DNA from: Chlorobium sp.
Lineage (GTDB): Bacteria; Bacteroidota; Chlorobiia; Chlorobiales; Chlorobiaceae
Length of the DNA: 37,492 nt
Direction: 5' to 3'
Assembly (NCBI GenBank): GCA_028277485.1
Contig: JANQGE010000004.1
Location: 1-37,492 of the forward strand
Shown one piece after another: positions 1-7,728 of this stretch (position 1 is the stretch's first letter; every line of letters begins with the position of its first letter). The position numbers were made by a program, and so were the translations under genes. Below the pieces are notes generated by a model, which was not told where the DNA came from, did not search any database, and saw only the letters and a program-made list of their open reading frames with translations.

Positions 1-161
1 GGGCTGCCGTGCCATTACTCTTAACTCGTCACTAAGCCTGACTTTGTCAGGCGTCGTCTCTTGTCACTGCGTGACAGCGCTTTCCGATACCGACGGCGAA
101 CCCCGAAAGAAGAACAATCAGGGGGGGCGGGTGTTTGAACTCTCATGAATTATTCAGGATA
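1..161. repeat. Right end of a TA-flanked repeat element (family 2), cut by the window edge
   Basis: Positions 143-159 read TCATGAATTATTCAGGA and are followed by TA (160-161). The same end, in inverted orientation, bounds a nested element at 19391-19796. The interior shares words with that copy: CTCGTCACT near 25-32 and CCGATACCGACGGCGAA near 86-102. Positions 62-76 form a small palindrome (TGTCAC, 3-base loop, GTGACA). Positions 2-45 recur exactly at 37449-37492. I read this as a non-coding, MITE-like element whose left end lies outside the window. No coding capacity is visible. Confidence 0.6.
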
Positions 162-265
162 AGTAGCTGAAATAATTATCTTTATTGTGACATTTTTGTG
201 GTTTTGTATGGTGTGCGGCAAGCGCCGCCTTAGAAGTTTACTAACAGTTTTAAACGTTGTCAGAC

Positions 266-808
266 ATGATTACTCCACGAGATACTGTTTTGTTGATCAT
301 TGACGTTCAGGGAAAACTTGCACAGATTGTGTACGAGTCTGAAGCTGTTGAACGGAATATTTCAAAATTGGTCAGAGCGTCCAGAATTCTGCATGTTCCC
401 GTTATTTATGCCGAGCAGTACCCGAAAGGTCTCGGGCACACGGTTGAAGCTCTGCAAAAGCTGCTCACGGACGAGGAGCCTTTCGAGAAAATTGCGTTCA
501 GCTGCTGCGAGGAAGATGGTTTTATGGAAAAGCTCAGGGGGCTGAACAGAAACAACGTGCTTGTCACCGGTATGGAAACGCATGTTTGTGTCTATCAAAC
601 CTCCGCTGAACTGATTGATTACGGATACAACGTTCACCTGGTGGCCGATGCGGTTTCTTCAAGGACAAAGGAAGACCGCGAGATTGGATTTCGCTGCATA
701 GAAAAGGCTGGAGGCTGGTTGAAGAGTACTGAAATGGTGATCTTCGAACTGCTGCGGATTGCGCAGGGAGATGAGTTTAAAGCTATTTCGAAGATCGTCA
801 AGGAATGA
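266..808 (+). CDS. Isochorismatase-family cysteine hydrolase
   Basis: A 180-residue single-domain protein of the isochorismatase-like hydrolase fold, a cytoplasmic family that hydrolyses amides or vinyl ethers (nicotinamidase, isochorismatase, N-carbamoylsarcosine amidase relatives). The catalytic triad is visible: Asp13 in IIDVQGKL, Lys75 in FEKIAFSC and Cys108 in GMETHVCVYQT, with the usual cis-peptide region just before the cysteine. This sub-group, with a short N-terminus and THVCVYQT, is normally of unknown substrate, and nothing nearby points to siderophore or NAD salvage. I chose ATG at 266; an in-frame TTG at 257 would add three residues, and neither has a clear ribosome binding site. 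It is transcribed alone, convergent with lpxK. A hairpin carrying a MITE insertion follows the stop codon. Confidence 0.85.
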   Translation: MITPRDTVLLIIDVQGKLAQIVYESEAVERNISKLVRASRILHVPVIYAEQYPKGLGHTVEALQKLLTDEEPFEKIAFSCCEEDGFMEKLRGLNRNNVLVTGMETHVCVYQTSAELIDYGYNVHLVADAVSSRTKEDREIGFRCIEKAGGWLKSTEMVIFELLRIAQGDEFKAISKIVKE

Positions 809-861
809 CAGGCACCTCAATGTGTTGCACGCCCTGATTACCTGTTGACCGCTAAGTCGTT

Positions 862-897
862 CCTAAACTGAGCGTTTCAACAATCGCTCAATTTAGG
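862..897. terminator. Stem-loop downstream of the isochorismatase-family gene, disrupted by MITE insertion
   Basis: CCTAAACTGAGCG (862-874) pairs with CGCTCAATTTAGG (885-897), 12 of 13 positions, with a 10-base loop. It lies between two convergent genes, so a bidirectional terminator role is plausible, though there is no strong T-run. MITE copy 1 begins inside the right arm. The TTTAGG that completes the arm is found again immediately after the element (1038-1043), so the original hairpin can be reconstructed by removing the element and one TTTA. Confidence 0.5.
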
Positions 898-1037
898 GCA
901 CCTCTATTTATTTATTCCGCGCTTCAATTGCATCGTTGAGCGGTGCTCGAAATCCTCATGTACTGTGTGTACACTCCGGTTTCTGCGCTCCGTTCGCCTT
1001 GCACTTGAAACGCTCATGACAATAAATAGAGGTGCCC
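896..1037 (+). repeat. MITE-like element, family 1, copy 1 (142 bp)
   Basis: Ends are inverted repeats: GGGCACCTCTATTTATT at the left and AATAAATAGAGGTGCCC at the right. The element is flanked by a 4-bp direct repeat TTTA (892-895 and 1038-1041), the expected target-site duplication. The interior has the family core, including TCATGTACTGTGTGTACA and CTCCGTTCGCCTTGCACTTG. It carries no open frame of note, so any mobility would need a transposase supplied elsewhere. It sits in the intergenic hairpin between the isochorismatase-like gene and lpxK. Confidence 0.85.
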
Positions 1038-1066
1038 TTTAGGTCATTGTAACAAATCAGCAGGTT

Positions 1067-2107
1067 TCAGGAAACAGCCTGATCCAGCATGCTTTCGAAC
1101 AGCTTCTGCCCTTCAATAATTTCGATTTTGATCGGAAGATAAAAACAGGGAACCTGGGAGAGTGTTTCAAGGATGGACCGGTTTGAAAGCAGGCGGAAAT
1201 AGTCTTTTTCGGTTGTAACTATCGAAAGGGCATCTTGCAGCGCGTGTTCGACCAGACTCCTCATCTTTTTAACGGGGAAATTCGCATGGTCGGGAAAAAA
1301 TTCCTGTGAGACAACCTGTATTCCGCCCTGTTCCAATGACGCAACGAATCCCTCCGGCTGTCCAATGCCTGCCAGTGCAATGACTCTTTCCGGCGGAGGG
1401 TTATCAGGGCCTGCAAAATGTACCGGTTTGCCGGGACGGGTGACGGTTTTGACCAGCGGTTTGCCTTTTACCGGCAGTTTTTTAGCAAGGATGTCTGCTT
1501 TTGCAGTATCGGTTATTTTGCTGAGGACGATGAGGTCTGCACGATCGAGGTTTTCCCGCGGTTCTCTCAGACGGCCTGCAGGAATCAGCCGTTCTTCAAA
1601 AAACGGTGCCGCGGTATTGATGACGACGATGTCGAGGTTCCTGTCAAGCTGACGGTGCTGAAATCCGTCGTCGAGCACCAGTACGTCCGGAAGCTTGCCG
1701 GCAAGATGTTCGGTGATAAAATCCACACCGTCTTTTCTTTTTTCAGCAACCACGACAATGGTTGCGGGGTTTTTATGAGCCAGCATTGCGCTTTCGTCAC
1801 CGGCTTCACGGCTTCCGAGGAGTATCCTCCGGCCGTCAGAAACCAGCCGGACACCTTTTGTTGTCCTTTTGTAGCCGCGTGAAAGAATGGCCGGTTTGAG
1901 CCCCCGGCTCGAATAGTATTTGACAACAAGATCCACCAGCGGGGTTTTGCCGGTTCCCCCCGCATTGATATTGCCTACCGAGACCACGGGGATGCCGGCT
2001 TCGTAACGTTGAAGAATACCGAGGTCAAACAACCTGTTTCTTGCAAAAATAACCGAGGTGTAAAGAAACGCAGCCGGTGCGAGCAGAATCCTCAGGACAT
2101 TATCCAT
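1067..2107 (-). CDS. lpxK: Tetraacyldisaccharide 4'-kinase LpxK
   Basis: 346 residues, usual length for LpxK. It phosphorylates the 4' position of the tetraacyldisaccharide 1-phosphate precursor to give lipid IVA, at the cytoplasmic face of the inner membrane. An N-terminal hydrophobic helix (about residues 5-22) fits membrane association. The P-loop is GNINAGGTGKT at residues 45-55, followed by the SRGY and VLDDGFQH motifs typical of LpxK. The ATG at 2107 is chosen because it overlaps the stop codon region of the upstream acyltransferase gene (8 bp), which suggests translational coupling. A longer frame to 2158 would overlap that gene further and lacks family similarity. Lipid A synthesis is also represented here by lpxC-fabZ. 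Confidence 0.95.
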   Translation of the reverse strand: MDNVLRILLAPAAFLYTSVIFARNRLFDLGILQRYEAGIPVVSVGNINAGGTGKTPLVDLVVKYYSSRGLKPAILSRGYKRTTKGVRLVSDGRRILLGSREAGDESAMLAHKNPATIVVVAEKRKDGVDFITEHLAGKLPDVLVLDDGFQHRQLDRNLDIVVINTAAPFFEERLIPAGRLREPRENLDRADLIVLSKITDTAKADILAKKLPVKGKPLVKTVTRPGKPVHFAGPDNPPPERVIALAGIGQPEGFVASLEQGGIQVVSQEFFPDHANFPVKKMRSLVEHALQDALSIVTTEKDYFRLLSNRSILETLSQVPCFYLPIKIEIIEGQKLFESMLDQAVS

Positions 2108-2720
2108 TGCCGATCTGTTTTGAGAGTTGGTGCTCGAATGCAACGACATCCTGTTCACTCTGCAATGCCGGAACCTCTATGCGGTGGAAGGTCACGGTGA
2201 CCGTGCTGAAAGGCAGAGGAATTTCAAAACGGTCCCAACTTTTGAGCTGTAACGCTTTGCTGTAGCTGATATCTGCAAAAATGATCGGGATGCTTTGTTC
2301 CGATGCAAGGCGGAGTGTTCCATATTTGAATGAGTGATACGGACCGCGGGGGCCGTCGGGGGTGATGGCGACAATGTCGTTTTTTTCCAGTTCCAGAAGC
2401 ATCATCTTTTTTACTTCGCGGCTTCCCCTTGAGCTCGAACCCCGGATCATACTGAAACCGAGCTTTGCAAGGGTACGCGAAAGAAGCTCTCCGTCTTCGG
2501 AAAGGCTGACGACCGCATGTATCCTTTTTCCTGCGAACAGCTTTTTGGCAAGCAGCCAGCCGTAAATCATTTTGCCGTGCCAGAATGCATAAATAACTCT
2601 TCCTCCGCTTGTACATGGTTCATGCTCGGGGTTTGTAACCGTGATTCTGAGCGTTGAGGCCAGAGCCTTCAGCGCTGGGGGCAGCAGGAGTCCGGTGAGG
2701 AGGAGACGCAGTGAGGGCAT
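2100..2720 (-). CDS. DUF374 lysophospholipid acyltransferase family protein
   Basis: 206 residues. The sequence matches the DUF374 branch of the LPLAT superfamily: YAFWHGKMI (the H of the acyltransferase motif), SEDGEL, RGSSSRGS and ITPDGPRGP, in the usual order. An N-terminal hydrophobic stretch (about residues 4-24) is a likely membrane anchor. Proteins of this group lie next to lipid A genes in many Gram-negative bacteria, and here it is directly upstream of lpxK with an 8-bp overlap, so a role in acylating lipid A or a related lipid is a fair inference. The exact acyl donor and acceptor cannot be read from sequence. The ATG at 2718-2720 is followed at once by the hydrophobic segment. Confidence 0.88.
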   Translation of the reverse strand: MPSLRLLLTGLLLPPALKALASTLRITVTNPEHEPCTSGGRVIYAFWHGKMIYGWLLAKKLFAGKRIHAVVSLSEDGELLSRTLAKLGFSMIRGSSSRGSREVKKMMLLELEKNDIVAITPDGPRGPYHSFKYGTLRLASEQSIPIIFADISYSKALQLKSWDRFEIPLPFSTVTVTFHRIEVPALQSEQDVVAFEHQLSKQIGNG

Positions 2721-2807
2721 AAAGGGTGAATCTTACGGGTTTTTTTATTTGTTTTTTACGATTCCTCCGTTATATACTTGGGTTCATATGAACCTCATAA
2801 AAAACAA

Positions 2808-2920
2808 GGGCACCTCGATTGTCGTGAGCGACTGGAGTACGAGGCGGAAGGAACACGGAAACACTCTCCTATCCGCCGGACGAAGTAATCAGGGCGCGCA
2901 ACCAATTAATAGAGATGCCC
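2808..2920 (-). repeat. MITE-like element, family 1, copy 2 (113 bp, internally deleted)
   Basis: Ends GGGCACCTCGATTGTC at the left and ATTAATAGAGATGCCC at the right are imperfect terminal inverted repeats. The flanks are ACAA at 2804-2807 and ACAA at 2921-2924, an exact 4-bp target duplication. Read on the minus strand, its halves align with copy 1 (CGCGC, GATTACTTCGT, TTCCGTGTTCCTTCCGCC, CGCTCACGACAAT), with part of the middle missing. It lies in the divergent intergenic region between the DUF374 gene and purD and could influence either promoter. Confidence 0.8.
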
Positions 2921-2992
2921 ACAATTTAACAAATCCCGGCTTGACAGGGCCTTTGTCTGCTCCGGCAAGTCGAGATCGTACTTGACCATGTT

Positions 2993-4273
2993 ATGAAGGT
3001 ACTGATAATTGGAGGAGGAGCAAGGGAGCATGCTCTGGCTTGGGCTGTGGCGCGCAGCGGAAGGGTTTCGCAGGTTTGTGTGGCTCCCGGAAACGGTGGA
3101 ACGGCAATGATGGGAGGGAAGGTTGAAAATGTTTCCATCAAGGCGACCGATACGGATGCTCTTGTGCGGTTTGCCGATGAGAAGGATATTGACCTCACAG
3201 TTGTCGGTCCTGAACAGCCGCTTGAAGCCGGTATTGTCGATCTGTTCAGAAACTCGGGGAAGAAGGTGGTCGGTCCGGTAAAAAATGCGGCAAGGCTGGA
3301 AACCAGCAAGGTTTTTGCAAAAGATTTTATGAAACGATACGGAATTCCGACGGCGGCTTACAATGTGTTCAGTGATTACACATCCGCCAAGACGTTTCTT
3401 GACGGCACCACTGTTTTTCCCCAGGTTATCAAGGCGAGCGGCCTTGCTGCCGGGAAAGGTGTGATTGTTGCTGAAAGTCGCGACGAGGCCATGCAGGCGA
3501 TTGAGGATCTTTTCAAAAAAAGAATTTTCGGTGAAGCGGCTAATGAGGTTGTTATAGAGTCTTTTCTGAAGGGAGAAGAGGCAAGTGTCTTCGTGCTGAC
3601 GGACGGCAGTGTGTATCGTTTTTTCCAGCCTTCCCAGGATCATAAACGTATCGGGGAGGGCGATACCGGGAAAAATACAGGTGGTATGGGGGCCTATGCG
3701 CCGGCACCCCTGGTTTCCGAGGAAGTGCTGAAGAAAGTTGAAGAGAGGATTGTTGTTCCAGCTCTCGAAGGCATGCGAAAGGAGGGAACCCCGTACACGG
3801 GTTTTTTATATATCGGTCTTATGGTTGACGAGGGTGAGCCTTCTGTTGTCGAATTCAATGTACGTCTTGGCGACCCTGAAGCACAGGTTGTTCTGCCTCT
3901 GTTGAGAGGTGATGTTGTCGATGCCCTTGAAGCAAGTCTGAACGGCAGTCTCGCCACAGTGAACTTTGAGGCGCAGGACCGGGCTGCGGCAACCGTAGTG
4001 CTTGCCTCGAAAGGATATCCTGACGGCTATGAAACCGGTAAAGCAATTACGATCAGGCCGCAGCTTGAAGAGCTTGACGACGTGATGCTGTTCCATGCCG
4101 GCACATCGTTTGAGGATGGAAGGTTGACGACCTCCGGTGGAAGGGTGTTGTCGGTGACTGCTCTCGGGCTTACCCTCAGAGAAAGCATTGATCTTGCCTA
4201 CAATGCGGTTGATTACGTGGATTTTGAAGGTGTGTATTACCGCCGTGACATCGGGGTGAAAGCACTTTCCTGA
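2993..4273 (+). CDS. purD: Phosphoribosylamine-glycine ligase (GAR synthetase)
   Basis: 426 residues, normal for PurD. It joins glycine to 5-phosphoribosylamine using ATP in the second step of de novo purine synthesis. Visible features are the N-terminal GGGAREHALAWA, VGPEQPLEAG, the ATP-grasp region with KASGLAAGKGV and GGMGAYAP, and the metal-binding FNVRLGDPEAQ. The ATG at 2993 starts MKVLIIGGG, so no residues are missing; no Shine-Dalgarno sequence is obvious. It opens a plus-strand run with the JAMM gene (14-bp gap) and the CarB half gene, so purine and pyrimidine/arginine precursors are coded side by side. MITE copy 2 ends 72 bp upstream of the start. Confidence 0.97.
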   Translation: MKVLIIGGGAREHALAWAVARSGRVSQVCVAPGNGGTAMMGGKVENVSIKATDTDALVRFADEKDIDLTVVGPEQPLEAGIVDLFRNSGKKVVGPVKNAARLETSKVFAKDFMKRYGIPTAAYNVFSDYTSAKTFLDGTTVFPQVIKASGLAAGKGVIVAESRDEAMQAIEDLFKKRIFGEAANEVVIESFLKGEEASVFVLTDGSVYRFFQPSQDHKRIGEGDTGKNTGGMGAYAPAPLVSEEVLKKVEERIVVPALEGMRKEGTPYTGFLYIGLMVDEGEPSVVEFNVRLGDPEAQVVLPLLRGDVVDALEASLNGSLATVNFEAQDRAAATVVLASKGYPDGYETGKAITIRPQLEELDDVMLFHAGTSFEDGRLTTSGGRVLSVTALGLTLRESIDLAYNAVDYVDFEGVYYRRDIGVKALS

Positions 4274-4287
4274 CAGGTTAAAAATAG

Positions 4288-4722
4288 ATGCAGTTATTTC
4301 GTCGCCAATTCGAGATAATACAGGAACACGCATTAAGGGAAACACCTTATGAATGCTGCGGTCTCTTAGCCGGAATCATACGGCCGAGCCATGAAGGGGA
4401 GGACTATGAGAATTTGGTTTATGAAATAGCGCCATGCGCCAATGTGCTCTACAGCGGTAAAGAGCACGGTTTTGAGATTTCTTTTTCGGAATACCTGGAT
4501 GTGGAGCGGGAAGCAAAAGGTCTCGGGTACGAGATTGTAGGGTCTTATCACTCTCACATCAATTCGGCAGCTATTCCTTCAAACAATGACATTAATTTTG
4601 CCAAGCCGGGCCATTCCATGATCATCATTTCTGTTCAGAATATGCAGCCGGCAGCCGTTACTTCCTGGTATCGCCGTGAATCCGGCGGATTTCATCAGGA
4701 GGCCATACGGGTTATAGAGTAG
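4288..4722 (+). CDS. JAMM/Mov34 (MPN+) zinc metallopeptidase
   Basis: 144 residues, a stand-alone bacterial JAMM domain. The motif is complete: Glu22 in ECCGLLAG, then His88-x-His90-x7-Ser98-x2-Asp101 in SYHSHINSAAIPSNND. Bacterial relatives such as Mec of mycobacteria cut amino acids or peptides from the C-terminus of small ubiquitin-like sulfur carriers. That role would suit a sulfur-oxidising bacterium, but no sulfur carrier gene lies in this window, so the substrate is inference. It follows purD by 14 bp and precedes the CarB half gene by 54 bp. The start ATG at 4288 gives a full domain; the length matches the family. Confidence 0.88.
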   Translation: MQLFRRQFEIIQEHALRETPYECCGLLAGIIRPSHEGEDYENLVYEIAPCANVLYSGKEHGFEISFSEYLDVEREAKGLGYEIVGSYHSHINSAAIPSNNDINFAKPGHSMIIISVQNMQPAAVTSWYRRESGGFHQEAIRVIE

Positions 4723-4776
4723 AGACATTTTTTTTACATTACCATCGTTTATCGTTAAAGTTTAAAACAGAAAAAA

Positions 4777-6264
4777 GTGCCAAAACGGGAAGATATTAAG
4801 TCGATTTTAGTGATAGGGGCCGGTCCGATTGTTATCGGTCAGGCATGTGAGTTTGATTACTCCGGTACACAAGCTTGTCGATCCCTCAAGGAAGATGATT
4901 ACAGAGTTATTCTTGTGAACAGCAATCCGGCGACTATCATGACGGATATAGAGTTTGCTGATAGTACTTACATTGAGCCGATTACGCCTGAGTATGTCCG
5001 GAAAATTATCGAGAAGGAAAAACCGGACGCCCTGCTGCCGACTATGGGGGGGCAGACAGCGCTGAACACTGCTGTAAGCCTTGCCGAAAGCGGAGTACTG
5101 GAGCGAAACGGTGTTGAACTCATCGGTGCCAAGCTCAGGGCTATAAGAAAAGCTGAAAACCGGGAATTTTTCAGCGACGCCATGAAGAAACTCGGCCTCG
5201 AGATGGCGCAAGGTTTTTTTGTGCGTAACGAAAAGGAAGCCAAGGAGGCTCTTGAAGAGATAGGGCTTCCAATGGTTATACGGCCTTCGTTCACCCTTGG
5301 GGGGACCGGTGGAGGTTTTGCGGAAACCAAGGCTGATTACTATGATGCCGTCAGGCGTGGTATTGCCGAGAGTCCTATCGGTGAGGTGCTTGTCGAAGAG
5401 TGTCTTATAGGATGGAAGGAGTTTGAGCTTGAGGTTATCCGTGACCTTGCGGACAACGTTATTATTGTTTGCTCTATCGAAAATGTGGACCCGATGGGTG
5501 TGCATACCGGTGACAGCATTACCGTGGCTCCTGCCCAAACGCTTTCCGATCGTCAGTACCAGACATTGAGAGATGCATCGATAAAAATTATCCGCGAAAT
5601 AGGAGTTGAAACCGGCGGCAGTAATATTCAGTTTGCCATCAATCCCGAGAACGGGAGAGTTATTGTTATCGAGATGAACCCCAGAGTCTCTCGAAGTTCC
5701 GCACTCGCTTCGAAGGCTACCGGGTTTCCTATCGCCAAAGTTGCTGCAAAGCTTGCAGTTGGCTATACGCTCGATGAAATCCGGAACGATATCACCAAGT
5801 CAACTCCGGCAAGCTTCGAGCCGGCTATTGATTACTGTGTCGTGAAAGTGCCCAGGTGGGATTTCGAGAAGTTTAGGAATGTTGACGCGAAACTTGGTGT
5901 TCAGATGAAGTCTGTCGGAGAGGTTATGGCTTTCGGGAGCAATTTCCGGGAAGCACTCCAGAAGTCCCTGCGCGGGCTTGAAATCGGCCGTGCCGGGCTG
6001 GGCTGTGACGGAAAGGATATCATGAACGTTATCGGAATGACGCAGCAGCAGAAAAAATTTGCCAAGGAAGATCTGCTTGAAAAGATAAAGGTACCGAAAG
6101 CAGACCGGGTGTTCTATCTCCGTTATGCTTTTCAGGCAGGTGCAACCATCGAGGAGGTCCACCAGTCGACCGGTATAGATCCGTGGTTTCTGGACAATAT
6201 CAGTCAGATCGTTGATTTCGAGAGCGAGTTGAGAGGTATGGCCGGAACAGCTTCTTCCTCATGA
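4777..6264 (+). CDS. carB: Carbamoyl-phosphate synthase large subunit, N-terminal half (split CarB)
   Basis: 495 residues starting at GTG 4777. Full-length CarB is about 1070 residues with two homologous halves. Here only the first is present: the carboxyphosphate-forming ATP-grasp unit (GAGPIVIGQACEFDYSG, PTMGGQTALN, RPSFTLGGTGGG, IEMNPRVSRSSALASKATG) and most of the oligomerisation domain ending near FLDNISQIV. The stop overlaps the trpC start (ATGA at 6261-6264), so no second half follows; it must be coded elsewhere. Natural splitting of CarB is known in some archaea and in Aquifex, and I believe also in green sulfur bacteria (annotated there as a medium subunit). The protein should work with CarA and the missing C-half to make carbamoyl phosphate for pyrimidines and arginine. 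Confidence 0.93.
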   Translation: MPKREDIKSILVIGAGPIVIGQACEFDYSGTQACRSLKEDDYRVILVNSNPATIMTDIEFADSTYIEPITPEYVRKIIEKEKPDALLPTMGGQTALNTAVSLAESGVLERNGVELIGAKLRAIRKAENREFFSDAMKKLGLEMAQGFFVRNEKEAKEALEEIGLPMVIRPSFTLGGTGGGFAETKADYYDAVRRGIAESPIGEVLVEECLIGWKEFELEVIRDLADNVIIVCSIENVDPMGVHTGDSITVAPAQTLSDRQYQTLRDASIKIIREIGVETGGSNIQFAINPENGRVIVIEMNPRVSRSSALASKATGFPIAKVAAKLAVGYTLDEIRNDITKSTPASFEPAIDYCVVKVPRWDFEKFRNVDAKLGVQMKSVGEVMAFGSNFREALQKSLRGLEIGRAGLGCDGKDIMNVIGMTQQQKKFAKEDLLEKIKVPKADRVFYLRYAFQAGATIEEVHQSTGIDPWFLDNISQIVDFESELRGMAGTASSS

Positions 6265-7037
6265 CCACGTATCTTACAAAAATACTTGAACACAAGGCCT
6301 GCGAGGTAGATGTTTTAAAGCAGCAGGCTCCGGCAGCGCGTTACCGTGACGCGGAGGCGGATCTTCCCCGGACAAGGGAGTTCGGGGCAGCGTTAAGAAA
6401 TGAGGACGGTGTTGTGCGGCTCATTGCCGAAGTAAAAAAGGCTTCACCTTCCAGGGGAGTCATGATTGAAAACTTCAACCCTCTTGAAATTGCCCGCTGT
6501 TATGCTGAAATAGGCGCTTCTGCATTTTCCGTGCTTACTGACCGAAACTTTTTTCAAGGCTCGAACGAGTATCTCCGGCAGGTGAGCGGTTCCTTTGATC
6601 TTCCTGTTTTGCGCAAGGATTTTATTATCGACGAGTCACAGATTTACGAGGCCCGTCTAATAGGTGCTGACGCTGTTTTGTTTATTGTGGCAGCGCTCGA
6701 CAAAGTCCGGCTCAGGGACTATCTGCAGCTTGCGGCCGGTATAGGCCTTGATGCCCTTGTAGAAGTGCATGACCGTTCTGAACTGGACTGTGCTCTGGAA
6801 ACCGGAGCGTCTGTTGTGGGGATCAACAACCGGGACCTGAGGGACTTCAGCGTTACTCTCGAAACAGCGCTTCGTCTCAGGCCTGCTATACCTGACGGGA
6901 TGGTTTCAGTTTCGGAAAGCGGTCTGAAACGGACTTCAGATGTCGAGATGATGCAGGAGGCGTCGTTTGACGCGGTCCTGATCGGCGAAGGTCTGCTTGG
7001 CCCCGAGCTGCGGCAGTTTACCTGGAAGCGGACTTGA
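6261..7037 (+). CDS. trpC: Indole-3-glycerol phosphate synthase
   Basis: 258 residues, a monofunctional TrpC that closes the indole ring of CdRP in tryptophan synthesis. The TIM-barrel motifs appear in order: IAEVKKASPSRG (catalytic Lys), SVLTDRNFFQGS, LRKDFIIDE, VEVHD, GINNRDL and SESGL. The start overlaps the CarB stop by ATGA, so translation is probably coupled. No other trp gene is in the window. The 3' end overlaps the convergent rpe gene by 20 bp. Confidence 0.96.
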   Translation: MTTYLTKILEHKACEVDVLKQQAPAARYRDAEADLPRTREFGAALRNEDGVVRLIAEVKKASPSRGVMIENFNPLEIARCYAEIGASAFSVLTDRNFFQGSNEYLRQVSGSFDLPVLRKDFIIDESQIYEARLIGADAVLFIVAALDKVRLRDYLQLAAGIGLDALVEVHDRSELDCALETGASVVGINNRDLRDFSVTLETALRLRPAIPDGMVSVSESGLKRTSDVEMMQEASFDAVLIGEGLLGPELRQFTWKRT

Positions 7038-7683
7038 TTTTTGCTGCGGCTTCGGCAGGGTTTTCAGCCTTGAAAAAAGCCGTGCCGGCAATCAGGGCAT
7101 CGGCGCCCGCCGAGACGAGGTCCTGGGCGTTGTCAACCGTTACCCCTCCGTCAACGGCAATAATCATTTCCGGATTGAGTGTATTGCGGACGGTATCAAG
7201 CTGCCTGACCTTGTGCAGGGATGAAGGGATGAACTTCTGACCCCCGAATCCAGGGTTTACCGACATAAGCAGAACAAGGTCGAGATCCGGCAATATCGAT
7301 TCAAGTGTCGATACCGGTGTTGCCGGATTAATCGATACACCGGCTTTTGCACCCAGGCTTTTAATGAACTGGACACTTCTGTGCAGATGGAAGCAGGTTT
7401 CCTGGTGAACGGTTATTTGATGAGAACCGGCTTTTACGAAGTCCGGGATGTAGGCATCCGGATCGGAAATCATCAGGTGCGTATCAATGGTGAGGTTTGT
7501 ACACTGTGCGATTGCCTTTACGATAAAAGGGCCGAACGTTATGTTCGGTACAAAATGGCCGTCCATGACATCACAGTGGATCCAGTCTGCGCCGGCTTTT
7601 TCAGCAAGCTCAACGGATGTTGAAAGCTGTGTGAAATCAGCTGAAAGGATGGACGGAGCGAGAAGAGTCTTGTTTACCTGCAT
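7018..7683 (-). CDS. rpe: Ribulose-phosphate 3-epimerase
   Basis: 221 residues from ATG at 7683; an alternative in-frame ATG at 7695 adds four residues. It interconverts ribulose 5-phosphate and xylulose 5-phosphate in the pentose phosphate pathway. Family motifs: APSILSADF, HCDVMDGHFVPNITFG with metal-binding His and catalytic Asp, HLMI, VNPGFGGQKFI and AVDGGVT with the second catalytic Asp. It overlaps the end of trpC tail to tail by 20 bp. Upstream lies the Omp85-like gene, which ends 45 bp from the rpe start, so the two could share a transcript. Confidence 0.96.
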   Translation of the reverse strand: MQVNKTLLAPSILSADFTQLSTSVELAEKAGADWIHCDVMDGHFVPNITFGPFIVKAIAQCTNLTIDTHLMISDPDAYIPDFVKAGSHQITVHQETCFHLHRSVQFIKSLGAKAGVSINPATPVSTLESILPDLDLVLLMSVNPGFGGQKFIPSSLHKVRQLDTVRNTLNPEMIIAVDGGVTVDNAQDLVSAGADALIAGTAFFKAENPAEAAAKIKSASR

Positions 7684-7728
7684 TGATTGGCACATTGAAG
7701 GTTGCTTGATAAATGCTGTATCTATGTA

